Origin: CAZGVW01 sp964529265
GTDB lineage: Bacteria > Planctomycetota > Phycisphaerae > Phycisphaerales > UBA1924
Direction: 5' to 3'
DNA: 44,054 nt
Assembly: GCA_964529265.1 (NCBI GenBank)
Contig: CAZGVW010000290.1
Coordinates: 1-44,054, forward strand
Shown here: piece by piece, positions 13,372 to 21,455 of the stretch
How positions within the stretch are numbered: the stretch's first letter is position 1
Layout of the letters: every line of letters begins with the position of its first letter
Position numbers and translations under genes: made by a program
The notes under the pieces: model-generated
Seen by the model: the letters and a program-made list of their open reading frames with translations, nothing else
Databases searched by the model: none
What the model was told of the DNA's origin: nothing

Positions 13372-15942
13372 CTATTCGGGAGTGGGTTGTTCGGCGGGCG
13401 GCGCGGATTCGGGAAGGCGCCGGAAGTAGCGGCGCAGGACGTCGCGCAGGCGTGCGGGCGGCGCCTGCTCCTCCATGGCGCGCTCCGCGGCGTCCGCGGC
13501 TTCGCGGAGGCGGTCTTCGACGGTCATGCGGCTGACGCCGGGCTGCGGGGCTTCATCCGGTGGGGCGAACCACTCGGCGAGGACCCGATCGGAGCCGCCC
13601 TTCTTGCGTGCATCGAGCGATTCACCGGGGCGGCCTTCGGGGGGTGCGGGAGCATCGCGGAATTGTTGCTCCGCGGACTCGGCGCCGGCGCCGCCGCCGA
13701 GTGAATCGGGTGAGTCTTCGCCGGCGTTTCCGCCGCGGGGTTGGGGAGGGCTTTCCGGTTGTTCGCGGGCCATTTCCTGCGCCCAGCGGCGCATGCGTTC
13801 GCGCTCTTCGGGGCTCATCTGCTCCATGAGGCGGCGGGCTTCTTCGCGGAGGCGTTCGGCGCTCTGGCGCTGCTCCTGCGCGCCATCGCGGTTGCGCTGG
13901 AGTTCTTCGAGTTGGCGGCGCAGTCCTTGGACACCTTGTGGAGCGCTTTCGCCACCGGGCGCGGACTGCTGGCCGCCCGGCTGCTGCTGTGGCTGCGGTT
14001 GTGCGCCCTCGGCGCCGGGGGTCTGACCGGGGCCGGCGCCGGGCTCGGATGCGGGCTGCTCGGCCTGACCCGGGGTTTCGCCGGGACGCGGTTCGGCGGC
14101 GCCCGGCTGGCGGTCTGCCGGAGGCTGACCGGGCTTGTCGCCGGGCTGGGGCGATTGCTGGTTCGGCGCGGCGCCCTGCTCGCCGGTGGATGAGGGCTTG
14201 CCCTGGCGGGGCGAGGCGCGGTCTGAGGATTCGGGCTTGCTGGAGGAGGATTCACCAGCAGGTTGCTCACCCGGAGCGGGACCGGTGGCGGGGCGCTCGG
14301 TCTGCTGCGTGCCCTGGCCGGCGCCGGGTGATTGCTCGCCCTGCGGGGGGCCGTCCTGTGATGGCTGCTGCTCGCCGCCGGGGCGTTGCTCAGGAGCGCC
14401 TTGATCACCCTGAGAGCCGGGCTGCTGATCAGGTGCGGACTGGGGCGATTGACCCTGGTCGCCTGGCTGGCCGGGGCGGTTCGGATCGGGCTGCTGCTGG
14501 TTGCCGCGGGAGGGCTGTTGTCCGGATGAGTCGCGGGGCTGATCGGGCGCGCCGTTGGGGCGCTGTGGTTCGGACTGGCCGGGCGGGGGTTCGGCGGACT
14601 GGGGTTGGGTCGGGGGTGGGGTTGGGGGTGTGGTGGAATCCGCGGGTGGGGGGGGCGGGGGTGATTCGGCTTCCTGCGCGGCGTCGCGGAGGGCGTCGGC
14701 GAGGTCCTGGGCCTGTTGCCGGGCGTCGCGTTGCGCCTGCTGCTCGGCTTTGCGCTGTTCGACCTGGTCGGCGAGGCGCTCCGCGGATTCCTGATCGAAG
14801 CCCTGCTCGCGGAGCGTGTCGCGGACGGCGTTGCGATCGGGCGCCTGCATGAGTTCCTGTACCTGCGACTCGGTGAGGCCCTGCTCGAGGAGGGATTGGT
14901 CGGGGGGCGCTTCGCCATCGGCGCCTGCGGCGGGCGATTCGGCGTCGCTCTGGGCGGCGGGCGGGGAGATCTCGTCGGCGAGTTGCTTGAGGCTCTCGGC
15001 GGCGCGGCGGCGCTCTTCCGGGCTCAGGTCTTCGAGGCGCTGGTCGAGGTCTTCGACGGCGCGGCGGGCGGCGTCGAAATCCGCGCGGCGGAGGGCTTCG
15101 CGGAGGTCATCGGGGCGGGTTTCGTCGCGCGTGGCGTCCAGGCCGGAAAAGCGATCGGTGAGGGCATCGAGGGAGCGCTCGGAGCGGGCGGCTTCCTGAT
15201 CGAGGCGATGGGAGAGTTCGTCGAGCGCGCCGGCGGCGGTGGAGCGAGCGGAATCGGGGTCGCCGTCGCCGGAACCGAGTTGCTCGGCGAGGCGATCGAG
15301 CGCGGCGAGTTGCTGATCGGTGGCGGAATCGACAAAGCCGTCATCGGCGAGGTTTCGCTCGGCAATTTCGCGGGCGGTGGAGATCTGATCCGCGGCTTCG
15401 GAGCGCTCCGCGGCGGCCTGGGCGGCGCGGGTGTGCGACTCGCGATCGGCGAGGAGGCGGAATGCGGGGACGAAGATGGCCGCGGCGATGGCGGCGGCGC
15501 CGAGGAGGGGCCATGCGACCCAGGATGAGCCGGCGGAGAGGGGGATGGCGTCCTTGAGGTGAACGCGGGAGGCGGCGTCATCGGCGTCGCGGAGGGCGAG
15601 GGCGACGAAGGGATCGGAATCGGCACGGGATTCGAGGGAGACCGCGGTGGAGAGGCGGTCTTTGAGGGCGAGGGCGCGATCGACTTCGGCGGCGGCGAGG
15701 ATGGAATCGCGGCGGCGGCGCAGGGCGAGGGTGGCGCCGATGGCGCCGGAAACGAGCAGGGGGGCAGCGATGAGGAGGGTGAGGGGAAGCGCAGCGAGGC
15801 CGGGGCCGATGAGACGATCGAGCGCGACGAGGGTGAGAGCCGCGGCGGCGCCGATGCAGAGCGAGGGCCCGAGCGTGGCGAGGAGGTCTCTCGCCAGCGT
15901 GCGGCGGACAGCGCTCTGCGCCACTCGGCGTGCGGCGTTCAT
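13372..15942 (-). CDS. Large membrane protein with Pro/Gln-rich linker
   Basis: This is an 856-residue protein I cannot assign to a characterised family; it resembles uncharacterised planctomycete proteins related to DUF4175. Three membrane helices are seen near residues 27-47, 52-73 and 138-162. Residues about 165-330 are helical and charged, probably coiled coil (SPEERRRAAESLKQLADEI). Residues about 400-660 are a Pro/Gln/Gly-rich, likely disordered stretch. The C-terminus contains further charged helices (LREEARRLMEQMSPEERERM, repeating the SPEER motif). ATG 15942 has no Shine-Dalgarno but TAGCAT 5 nt upstream, as in other leaderless genes here. It may be a cell-envelope scaffold, but that is a guess. 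Confidence 0.75.
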   Translation of the reverse strand: MNAARRVAQSAVRRTLARDLLATLGPSLCIGAAAALTLVALDRLIGPGLAALPLTLLIAAPLLVSGAIGATLALRRRRDSILAAAEVDRALALKDRLSTAVSLESRADSDPFVALALRDADDAASRVHLKDAIPLSAGSSWVAWPLLGAAAIAAAIFVPAFRLLADRESHTRAAQAAAERSEAADQISTAREIAERNLADDGFVDSATDQQLAALDRLAEQLGSGDGDPDSARSTAAGALDELSHRLDQEAARSERSLDALTDRFSGLDATRDETRPDDLREALRRADFDAARRAVEDLDQRLEDLSPEERRRAAESLKQLADEISPPAAQSDAESPAAGADGEAPPDQSLLEQGLTESQVQELMQAPDRNAVRDTLREQGFDQESAERLADQVEQRKAEQQAQRDARQQAQDLADALRDAAQEAESPPPPPPADSTTPPTPPPTQPQSAEPPPGQSEPQRPNGAPDQPRDSSGQQPSRGNQQQPDPNRPGQPGDQGQSPQSAPDQQPGSQGDQGAPEQRPGGEQQPSQDGPPQGEQSPGAGQGTQQTERPATGPAPGEQPAGESSSSKPESSDRASPRQGKPSSTGEQGAAPNQQSPQPGDKPGQPPADRQPGAAEPRPGETPGQAEQPASEPGAGPGQTPGAEGAQPQPQQQPGGQQSAPGGESAPQGVQGLRRQLEELQRNRDGAQEQRQSAERLREEARRLMEQMSPEERERMRRWAQEMAREQPESPPQPRGGNAGEDSPDSLGGGAGAESAEQQFRDAPAPPEGRPGESLDARKKGGSDRVLAEWFAPPDEAPQPGVSRMTVEDRLREAADAAERAMEEQAPPARLRDVLRRYFRRLPESAPPAEQPTPE

Positions 15943-15991
15943 GGGGAATGCTAGGCGGAAGGGGGGTGGGAACGGGGAGGGGGCTGAGGGT

Positions 15992-15997
15992 TAGACT
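15992..15997 (+). promoter_or_regulatory. -10 box (TAGACT) for the DinB-like gene
   Basis: TAGACT lies 38 nt before the start codon, leaving a short leader that contains AAAGGAGAGG. No clear -35 hexamer is visible. Confidence 0.4.
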
Positions 15998-16035
15998 CGT
16001 GCCGGGACATAGCGGTTCCACAAAGGAGAGGCACG

Positions 16036-16551
16036 ATGAACAAGATTGCGGCGCCGATCGCGGCGACGGGCAAGGTGACGCTGATGTACTCGCGCGGGGT
16101 TCTGAAGGACATCAAGCCGGAGACGTTCACGCGGAAGCCGAAGGGTGTGGAGATGAATCACCCGTCGTGGATCTTCGGGCACCTCACGCTGTACGTGGAC
16201 ACGATGCTGTTCGGGCTGATCGAGCGCGAGGATCTGGCGGAGAGCGCGGCGGACCTGGAGGAGATGTATTCCTTCAAGTCGAAGTGCGCGGATGATCCGA
16301 ACGGAGCGTCGTACGCGGAGATGGAGGAGATCACCTCGCGGTTCTTCCGGCGGATGGAGGCGTTCATCGAGGCGCTTGCCGAGACGCCGGACTCCGTGCT
16401 GGAGCAGGCGCTGCCGAAGGGCGCGCCGTTCGCGGACATGATTTCGACGAAGGGGGGCGTGGTGAACTTCATGCTGAACGCGCACACGATGACGCATATG
16501 GGTCAGATCAGCGCGTGGCGGCGGACGATGGGGCTGGGCGAGTGCATGTGA
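16036..16551 (+). CDS. DinB-fold protein
   Basis: A 171-residue four-helix-bundle protein of the DinB/DUF664 superfamily. The expected metal-binding histidines appear in NHPSWIFGHL and in the C-terminal NAHTMTHMGQISAWRR motif (H-x3-H). The family includes thiol transferases and damage-induced proteins of mostly unknown function. AAAGGAGAGG sits 4 nt before ATG 16036. It stands alone between a leftward membrane protein and the convergent PfkB kinase. The start at 16036 fits the family's usual length of about 160-170 residues. Confidence 0.8.
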   Translation: MNKIAAPIAATGKVTLMYSRGVLKDIKPETFTRKPKGVEMNHPSWIFGHLTLYVDTMLFGLIEREDLAESAADLEEMYSFKSKCADDPNGASYAEMEEITSRFFRRMEAFIEALAETPDSVLEQALPKGAPFADMISTKGGVVNFMLNAHTMTHMGQISAWRRTMGLGECM

Positions 16552-16574
16552 GCCCTCGCGCCATCGCGCGACGG

Positions 16575-17813
16575 TCAACCTTCGGCGTCCGGCAGGTCTT
16601 CGAGGAAGGCGATGGTTTCGTCGAGCGTCGGCGGCGTTCCGTGACGGACGTACCAGCCGCTGACGGCGGTGGCGGCGGCGAGGCGCTGCGGCAGAGGGAG
16701 GCCGAGGGCGCGGGCGAAGGCGTATCCGGCGTTGAAGTTGTCGCCGGCGCCTGTGGAGAGGGCTGGCGTGGCGGTCCAGGGGCCATCGAAGGACGCGGGG
16801 GCGTGGCCCTGTTCCGCGGCGGAGGCGCCGCGCTGGCGGTGGATGACGACGGTGTCGAGGCCGAGCGCGGATTGGAGTGAGGCAGCGCGGCGCTCGAGGG
16901 ATTGCGGGGAGTTGTCGGCGCCTGACGCGGCGGCGCCGGCGAGATTCGCGATGCGCTCCGACTCTGCGATATTGAGGCCGAGCGTGACCGGGATGCGCTG
17001 TTGGATGGCGCGGAGGCGCGTGAGGCCGAGGCGCAGGTCGTCATCGGAGCGGCCGGCGGGGTCGGCGAGGTCGACGAAGAGGAAGCGGCGGTGGGCGTCG
17101 TTCAGGAGGGGGAGGCTTTCTTCGGCGAGGCCGCGCCAGATGTCGTTCATGCCGAGGAGTTTCGTCCAGTTGCAGGTGGCGATGATGCGGGATTCGCGGA
17201 TGAGCGCCGCGAGGCCCGGCGCGCCGCCCGCCGCGGCCGTGACGGAGCGCCACGTGACGCCTTCGAGGGCTTCGATCTTGCCGAGCATGATCTTGCCGTC
17301 GTGGAACTCCAGCGCATCGGTGTAGCCGGTGGGCGCTGCGCTGAAGCAGCGGCGGCAGGAGCGCGCGAAATCACGGTAGACGGGGTGGATGCGGTCGAGG
17401 CCCGCGGCGTGAACGTCGAACGCGTGGCGGTCGGGGTCGGCGTCGCCGTCGTCATCCGTGGCGAGGCCGATGTTCCCGATGAACGACACGGGCGCGCCGA
17501 GGCGATGCAGGGCGGAGGCCATGAGGGGGCCGTTGCCGCCGAGTTTCACGAGTTGGACGACGAGTTCGAAGCCGGCGCTCTTTCCGGAGGCGGCGTCGAT
17601 CTTTTCCGCGAGTTCGCGCATGCGTTGCATGGGCTCGTAGCCGCGGGGCCCGGGGGCGGTGCGGCGTCGGGCGACGCGGATGATTGAATCGACGCAGCCA
17701 TCGAAGCCGGCGAGTGTGGCGGCGTCGTCGAGGCGGCCGGAGGCGGCTTTCAGGGCCTTTCCCGCGGCGCGAGCGACGTGCTTTCGGTCGTGAACATCGG
17801 ACATGGGCGCCAT
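16575..17813 (-). CDS. PfkB/ribokinase-family carbohydrate kinase
   Basis: A 412-residue cytoplasmic sugar-type kinase. The PfkB signatures are KLGGNGPLMASALHRLG (substrate-side glycine motif) and the C-terminal STGAGDNFNAGYAFARAL, whose Asp is the catalytic base and whose GAGD forms the anion hole. It is longer than typical ribokinases (about 310), mostly through a long middle section (GLDRIHPVYRDFARSCRRCF). The substrate cannot be read from the sequence. ATG 17813 is taken as the start; ATG 17804 is in frame, and neither has a clear Shine-Dalgarno. The gene is divergent from the Fur-family gene, with 79 bp between the two starts. Confidence 0.8.
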   Translation of the reverse strand: MAPMSDVHDRKHVARAAGKALKAASGRLDDAATLAGFDGCVDSIIRVARRRTAPGPRGYEPMQRMRELAEKIDAASGKSAGFELVVQLVKLGGNGPLMASALHRLGAPVSFIGNIGLATDDDGDADPDRHAFDVHAAGLDRIHPVYRDFARSCRRCFSAAPTGYTDALEFHDGKIMLGKIEALEGVTWRSVTAAAGGAPGLAALIRESRIIATCNWTKLLGMNDIWRGLAEESLPLLNDAHRRFLFVDLADPAGRSDDDLRLGLTRLRAIQQRIPVTLGLNIAESERIANLAGAAASGADNSPQSLERRAASLQSALGLDTVVIHRQRGASAAEQGHAPASFDGPWTATPALSTGAGDNFNAGYAFARALGLPLPQRLAAATAVSGWYVRHGTPPTLDETIAFLEDLPDAEG

Positions 17814-17881
17814 TCGACACGGTTCGGCGCGCGATTGCCACCCCGGGGCGGGGCGCGGGGGTCGCCGGCGCGGACGGCTCC

Positions 17882-17887
17882 TACACT
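17882..17887 (+). promoter_or_regulatory. -10 box (TACACT) for leaderless Fur-family gene
   Basis: TACACT lies 5 nt before ATG 17893 with no Shine-Dalgarno between. A transcript starting at the ATG is expected. Confidence 0.5.
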
Positions 17888-17892
17888 GCGGC

Positions 17893-18369
17893 ATGGCCCA
17901 CGGGGCGTTCGATGAAGCGGCGTGGCGCGGCCGGCTGCGGGCAGCGGGGCTGCGCGTGACTTCGACGCGGCTGGACGTGCTGCGCGCGCTGCACGAGGCG
18001 CAGGGCCCGCTGGCGGCGCACGAGGCGTTGGGCGCGCTGCCGCGGGGCGCGGCGGACCGCGTGACGGTGTATCGGACGCTGAACTCCTTCGTGAAGGCGG
18101 GTCTGGCGCACCGGGTCGATCCGGGCGATCGCGTGTGGCGGTTCGTGCTGGCCGAGCAAGGGCACGCGGACCACCCGCACCTGGTGTGCGATGCGTGCGG
18201 CGCGGTGGAGTGCCTGGACAACGCTTCGATCCGCGTGGCGTATGACACGGCGAAGGGCGAGGCGGAGCGCGAGGTGACGATCACGCAGAGCGACGTGTAT
18301 CTGCACGGCGCGTGTGGCCACTGCGCTGATGACGCGGCGCCGGTCGGGCGCAGAAAAACGGACGGCTGA
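17893..18369 (+). CDS. Fur-family metal-responsive regulator
   Basis: This 158-residue protein has the Fur layout. The N-terminal winged helix carries RLRAAGLRVTSTRLDVLRAL and ends with the DNA-recognition helix DRVTVYRTLNSFVKAGLAHR. The dimerisation/metal domain carries HADHPHLVCDACG and later HGACGHCAD. The two CxxC pairs form the structural zinc site. Metal specificity (Fe, Zn or Mn) cannot be told. ATG 17893 gives the usual N-terminal length; an in-frame upstream frame to 17803 lacks family similarity. Targets may include the divergent kinase, but no Fur-box palindrome is evident between the genes. Confidence 0.9.
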   Translation: MAHGAFDEAAWRGRLRAAGLRVTSTRLDVLRALHEAQGPLAAHEALGALPRGAADRVTVYRTLNSFVKAGLAHRVDPGDRVWRFVLAEQGHADHPHLVCDACGAVECLDNASIRVAYDTAKGEAEREVTITQSDVYLHGACGHCADDAAPVGRRKTDG

Positions 18370-18434
18370 CCCTTTCGAGCCGCGCCGCCCAGTGGTTCAT
18401 GCACGATGGTGTTCTCGGACGCTCGCCGCGGCGT

Positions 18435-18683
18435 TCATGCGGCGAATGGCGTCCAATCATCGGGAGTCGGGAAGCGGTAGACCGTGTCGAGTTCTTCCTT
18501 CACGCGGTCCAGACGTTCCTGCAACTCGTCCAGCGTCTGCTCCAGGCGTCTCGCGACGTCGATGGCGTCCTCCTCGTCCTGCTCGGGCAGGTCCCTCTCT
18601 GCGGCGCAGGCCGTCAGGGGGAAGGGGAAGGAGTCGGGCGCATCGTCCTCGTCCGCGACGAGGCAAAGTCTCAGTTCGGTCAT
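18435..18683 (-). CDS. Small acidic protein with coiled-coil helix
   Basis: An 82-residue acidic protein. Residues 1-40 are loop-rich (TELRLCLVADEDDAPDSFPF). Residues about 42-70 form a heptad-like amphipathic helix (VARRLEQTLDELQERLDRVK). The end is YRFPTPDDW. I recognise no family. GAGGG lies 7 nt before ATG 18683, and codon use looks like the neighbours, which favours a real gene. It is transcribed convergently with the Fur-family gene and lies 148 bp downstream of plsY on the same strand. Confidence 0.6.
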   Translation of the reverse strand: MTELRLCLVADEDDAPDSFPFPLTACAAERDLPEQDEEDAIDVARRLEQTLDELQERLDRVKEELDTVYRFPTPDDWTPFAA

Positions 18684-18831
18684 GGTGAGACCCTCCGCCC
18701 GCCGCGACGGCGCGGCGAGCATCGAGTGTTTCGACCTCGAGGGAGGGGGTCATGAGCGCCGGAACGGTGATGGGACGCGGGATGGCGCCGCAATGGCGCG
18801 CCAAGCCGCGGGACCCAACCCAGCGAACGCC

Positions 18832-19587
18832 TCATCCCGCGTTCGGGGGAGACGTTGGGGCGGCGCCGGCGCGTTTTTTTCCGGACGGGGCGGTTGTGGA
18901 GGGATCGCGGCGGGGCATCATGAGCGTGCGTGCCTGATACGTCCGCTTCAGGTTCTCTCGGTGGCGCCAGAGGACGACGGCGGAAAGGAAGGCGGCGACC
19001 ACCAGGAAGGGAAGGAGGGAGCGCAGGCGGCCGGGAGTGCTCACGCCGAGGGGACGGGTGAGTATGCCTATTCCGGCGACGAGGAACGGCATGACGATGG
19101 CGGCGACGCTGGAACTGAAGCCGACGTTACGTGTGATTCCGCGGCAGATCATCCAGACCACAAGGGCCGCGAGGACGGGGGCGCCGAGAGCGGGCCAGAC
19201 GCCGAGGGCGGCGCCGAATCCGGTTGCGACGCCCTTGCCGCCCTTGAAGCGCAGCCACACGGGGAAGCAGTGCCCGGCGATGGGCGCGGCGGCGGTGACC
19301 ATCCAGAGCCAGGCGTCGCCCGCGGGTGGGGCGTCGCGCCCGACGAGGCCGAAGGCGAGGCCGGCGATGAGCGGCGGCGCGAGGCCTTTGGCGACATCGA
19401 GCGCGAAGCACAGCGCGCCTGGGCCGCGCCCGACGACGCGCATGACGTTGGTTGCGCCGATGTTGCCGGAGCCGGCGGTGCGCGGATCGATGCCTTTGGC
19501 GCGGCCGATGAGGAGGCCGAAGGGGATGGAGCCGAGCAGGTAGCCGCCGACGATGGCGATGGTCCAGCCCAGCGCATCGGCGTTCAT
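18832..19587 (-). CDS. plsY: Glycerol-3-phosphate acyltransferase PlsY
   Basis: PlsY transfers an acyl group from acyl-phosphate to glycerol-3-phosphate at the inner membrane, the first committed step of phospholipid synthesis in most bacteria. The family motifs are GYLLGSIPFGLLIGR, then DPRTAGSGNIGATNVMRVVG, GHCFPVWLRFKGGKGVATGF and the C-terminal WRHRENLKR. About five membrane helices are predicted. At 251 residues it is longer than usual (about 200) because of a polar C-terminal tail (KKRAGAAPTSP). GGAG is 7 nt before ATG 19587. The ATG overlaps the stop of the glycosyltransferase gene (ATGA), so the two are coupled. Confidence 0.93.
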   Translation of the reverse strand: MNADALGWTIAIVGGYLLGSIPFGLLIGRAKGIDPRTAGSGNIGATNVMRVVGRGPGALCFALDVAKGLAPPLIAGLAFGLVGRDAPPAGDAWLWMVTAAAPIAGHCFPVWLRFKGGKGVATGFGAALGVWPALGAPVLAALVVWMICRGITRNVGFSSSVAAIVMPFLVAGIGILTRPLGVSTPGRLRSLLPFLVVAAFLSAVVLWRHRENLKRTYQARTLMMPRRDPSTTAPSGKKRAGAAPTSPPNAG

Positions 19588-20504
19588 GAAGAGGCTCCGG
19601 AGCGGGCGGGCGCGGGTTCGGGCTTCTCTTCGGCGATGGAGCGCGCGGAAGAGGCTGGCGTGGGGTCGGGCGCGGGCTGGGTATCGGCGCGCCGGGATTC
19701 CTCGAGGAAGATGAGGTGCTTCATGAGGGTTGCGGCGGCGGTGGCGGAAGCGGCGCTCCAGCCGCGCCAGCCATCGCGCCAGGCATGGCGGAGGAGCATC
19801 TGCTTGAGCCAGGCGCCGATGGGCGAGAAAACGAGGTTGAGCGTGGACGGACGCCGGCCGAGGCGGGCGTAACTGCGCGCGGCGACCTGGGCGTGGCGGA
19901 CCTGCGCGGCGAGGTGCTCGGCCATGGTTTCGAAGGAATCGTGGCGGAGATCGCCGGGGAGGCGCTCGATGCGGGCGCCCTGGCCGGGGGCGGCGGTGAT
20001 CTGGAGGGCATCGTGGGGGTCGTAGCCGCCCCAGCGGGCGCGGCCGCGGCGGACGAGGCGCAGGCGCCACTCGGGCTGCCAGGCGTGGTTCAGCAACGCG
20101 CCGGCCCACCAGACTTTGCGGTTGACTTGGTAGCCGGCGATCGAGGGATCGTTGCGCGCGATGGCTTCGCGCACGGCGCGCTGGAGCGCGGGCTCGAGGG
20201 ATTCATCGCTGTCGAGGCAGAGGATCCACTCCTCGCGGCAGAGGTCGAGGGCGACCTGCTTGGTGCGGATGTGGCCCAGCCACTCGCGGTGATGCACCTC
20301 GGCGCCGTGCGATTCGAGGATATCGAGTGTGCTGTCTGTTGAGCCGGAATCGACGGCGACGACCTGGCGGGCGAGGCCGCGGACGGATTCGAGCGTGCGG
20401 GCGATGGTTCGCTGGTTGCTGCGGCAGACGATGGCGATGGAGAGAGGCAGCGGGGGCGCGTGTGCGCCTGCCGGCTCGGATCGGGAGGTGTGCATCGCCA
20501 CCAT
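19584..20504 (-). CDS. Family 2 glycosyltransferase (WaaE-like)
   Basis: A 306-residue GT-A glycosyltransferase. The nucleotide-sugar site is built by LSIAIVCRSNQRTIARTLES, VVAVDSGSTDSTLDI and the metal-binding DSDE in WILCLDSDESLEPAL. The acceptor region contains QPEWRLRLVRRGRARWGG and LPGDLRHDSFETM, typical of LPS-core glucosyltransferases of the WaaE/KdtX group. The C-terminal helix RHAWRDGWRGWSAASATAA may touch the membrane. The start at ATG 20504 is taken because a promoter ends 9 nt upstream; a GTG at 20588 would overlap the divergent kinase. It forms an operon with plsY. Divergent from it lies a WaaP-like kinase, so an LPS-core role is likely. Confidence 0.8.
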   Translation of the reverse strand: MVAMHTSRSEPAGAHAPPLPLSIAIVCRSNQRTIARTLESVRGLARQVVAVDSGSTDSTLDILESHGAEVHHREWLGHIRTKQVALDLCREEWILCLDSDESLEPALQRAVREAIARNDPSIAGYQVNRKVWWAGALLNHAWQPEWRLRLVRRGRARWGGYDPHDALQITAAPGQGARIERLPGDLRHDSFETMAEHLAAQVRHAQVAARSYARLGRRPSTLNLVFSPIGAWLKQMLLRHAWRDGWRGWSAASATAAATLMKHLIFLEESRRADTQPAPDPTPASSARSIAEEKPEPAPARSGASS

Positions 20505-20513
20505 GGCGAGGGG

Positions 20514-20542
20514 ATCGTCCGCGTCCCGAAAGGCGGTGTCAA
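20514..20542 (-). promoter_or_regulatory. Promoter of the glycosyltransferase-plsY operon
   Basis: A perfect TTGACA (20542-20537 leftward) is followed after 17 nt by GACGAT, which matches TATAAT at three positions. The -10 ends 9 nt before ATG 20504, so the leader is close to zero. This is the only clear -35 hexamer seen in the window. Confidence 0.5.
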
Positions 20543-20567
20543 ACTTCGGGTGGTTCGGGCGTGCGGT

Positions 20568-20573
20568 TAGGAT
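20568..20573 (+). promoter_or_regulatory. -10 box (TAGGAT) for leaderless kinase gene
   Basis: TAGGAT lies 6 nt before GTG 20580, with no Shine-Dalgarno. The same TAGGAT-6 nt-GTG arrangement precedes the Gfo/Idh-like gene at 28744. Confidence 0.5.
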
Positions 20574-20579
20574 TGGGGT

Positions 20580-21455
20580 GTGCAGCACGGGCGAGGCGCC
20601 GACATACCGGATCGGGCGGGAGCGCCGCCGCGGATTTCAGCGGAGGCGCGCGTGGTGTTTGCGGCGTCGCGCGGGGAGGTGCGGGATCTTCCGCGGCTGC
20701 TGGCGGAGGGCGCGTGGGCGTGCGGGGAGTGGCTGAAGCGTGAGGGCGCGGGCGGGGCGTGGATGGGGGCGCTGAACGTCGGCGGCGCGCAGCGATTGCT
20801 GGTGGTGAAGCAATCGGCGCGGCCGGGCGGGCTTGTGGGCGCAGCGCGGGATGTGCTTGCGCCATCGCGCGCGATGCGGCAGGTTCGGGGGGCGGCGCTG
20901 CTCGAGCAGGCAGGCGTGCGCACGGGGCGGCCGGCGCTGCTGCTGCGCGAGGCGAGGAAGGGGGCGGCGATCGAGTGGCTCGTGCTGGACTGGCTGCCGG
21001 GGGAGGATCTGATCGAGGCGCTGGGGCGGCGGGAGCGAAGCACTTCATGGGAGCATGCGCTTGCCGCGCGGGCCGGAGAACTGGCGCGGCGATTGTCCGA
21101 GGCGGGGATCTTCAATCGCGATCACAAGTGCTCGAACCTGATTGTGGGGCCGGATGACGAGATCGGCGTGGTGGACACGGTGGGGGTGCGGAGATCGCGT
21201 CGCCGCGACGGACTGGAGCGCATGCTCGCCTCGATGCTGTTCGAGGCTGCGGGGACCGGTCTTCTGCCACGGCGGGCGATTCTGATGCGGTGCGCGCGGA
21301 GCGCCTGCGGCGATGGGGCGAAGGAGATGTGGCGGCGGCTTTCGGAGCGGCTTGCGCGGGCGGGCGATACGACGCCGGCGGTCGATCCGCGGCGGGGCAT
21401 GCGCACGGCGGCGCCGGCGGCAGCGTCCACACAGGGGGGCGTCACTTCCGCTTGA
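20580..21455 (+). CDS. Lipopolysaccharide kinase-like protein (WaaP/Kdo kinase group)
   Basis: A 291-residue protein with a small protein-kinase-like fold. The catalytic loop is IFNRDHKCSNLIV (Asp, Lys and Asn in the order of the HRDxxxxN loop) and the metal-binding loop is VVDTVGV. The N-terminal lobe has LLVVKQSARPGG as the probable ATP-lysine strand. This pattern is that of WaaP/Kdo kinases, which phosphorylate the LPS inner core. It is divergent from the WaaE-like glycosyltransferase-plsY operon. GTG 20580 lies 6 nt after a -10 box. The gene's 3' end overlaps the convergent TPR gene by 14 bp. Confidence 0.75.
   Translation: MQHGRGADIPDRAGAPPRISAEARVVFAASRGEVRDLPRLLAEGAWACGEWLKREGAGGAWMGALNVGGAQRLLVVKQSARPGGLVGAARDVLAPSRAMRQVRGAALLEQAGVRTGRPALLLREARKGAAIEWLVLDWLPGEDLIEALGRRERSTSWEHALAARAGELARRLSEAGIFNRDHKCSNLIVGPDDEIGVVDTVGVRRSRRRDGLERMLASMLFEAAGTGLLPRRAILMRCARSACGDGAKEMWRRLSERLARAGDTTPAVDPRRGMRTAAPAAASTQGGVTSA

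Noticed and set aside
13475..15528. Several rightward frames of 90-300 residues opposite the 856-residue gene
   Set aside because: They mirror its Pro/Gln-rich repeats and have no ribosome sites or recognisable domains.
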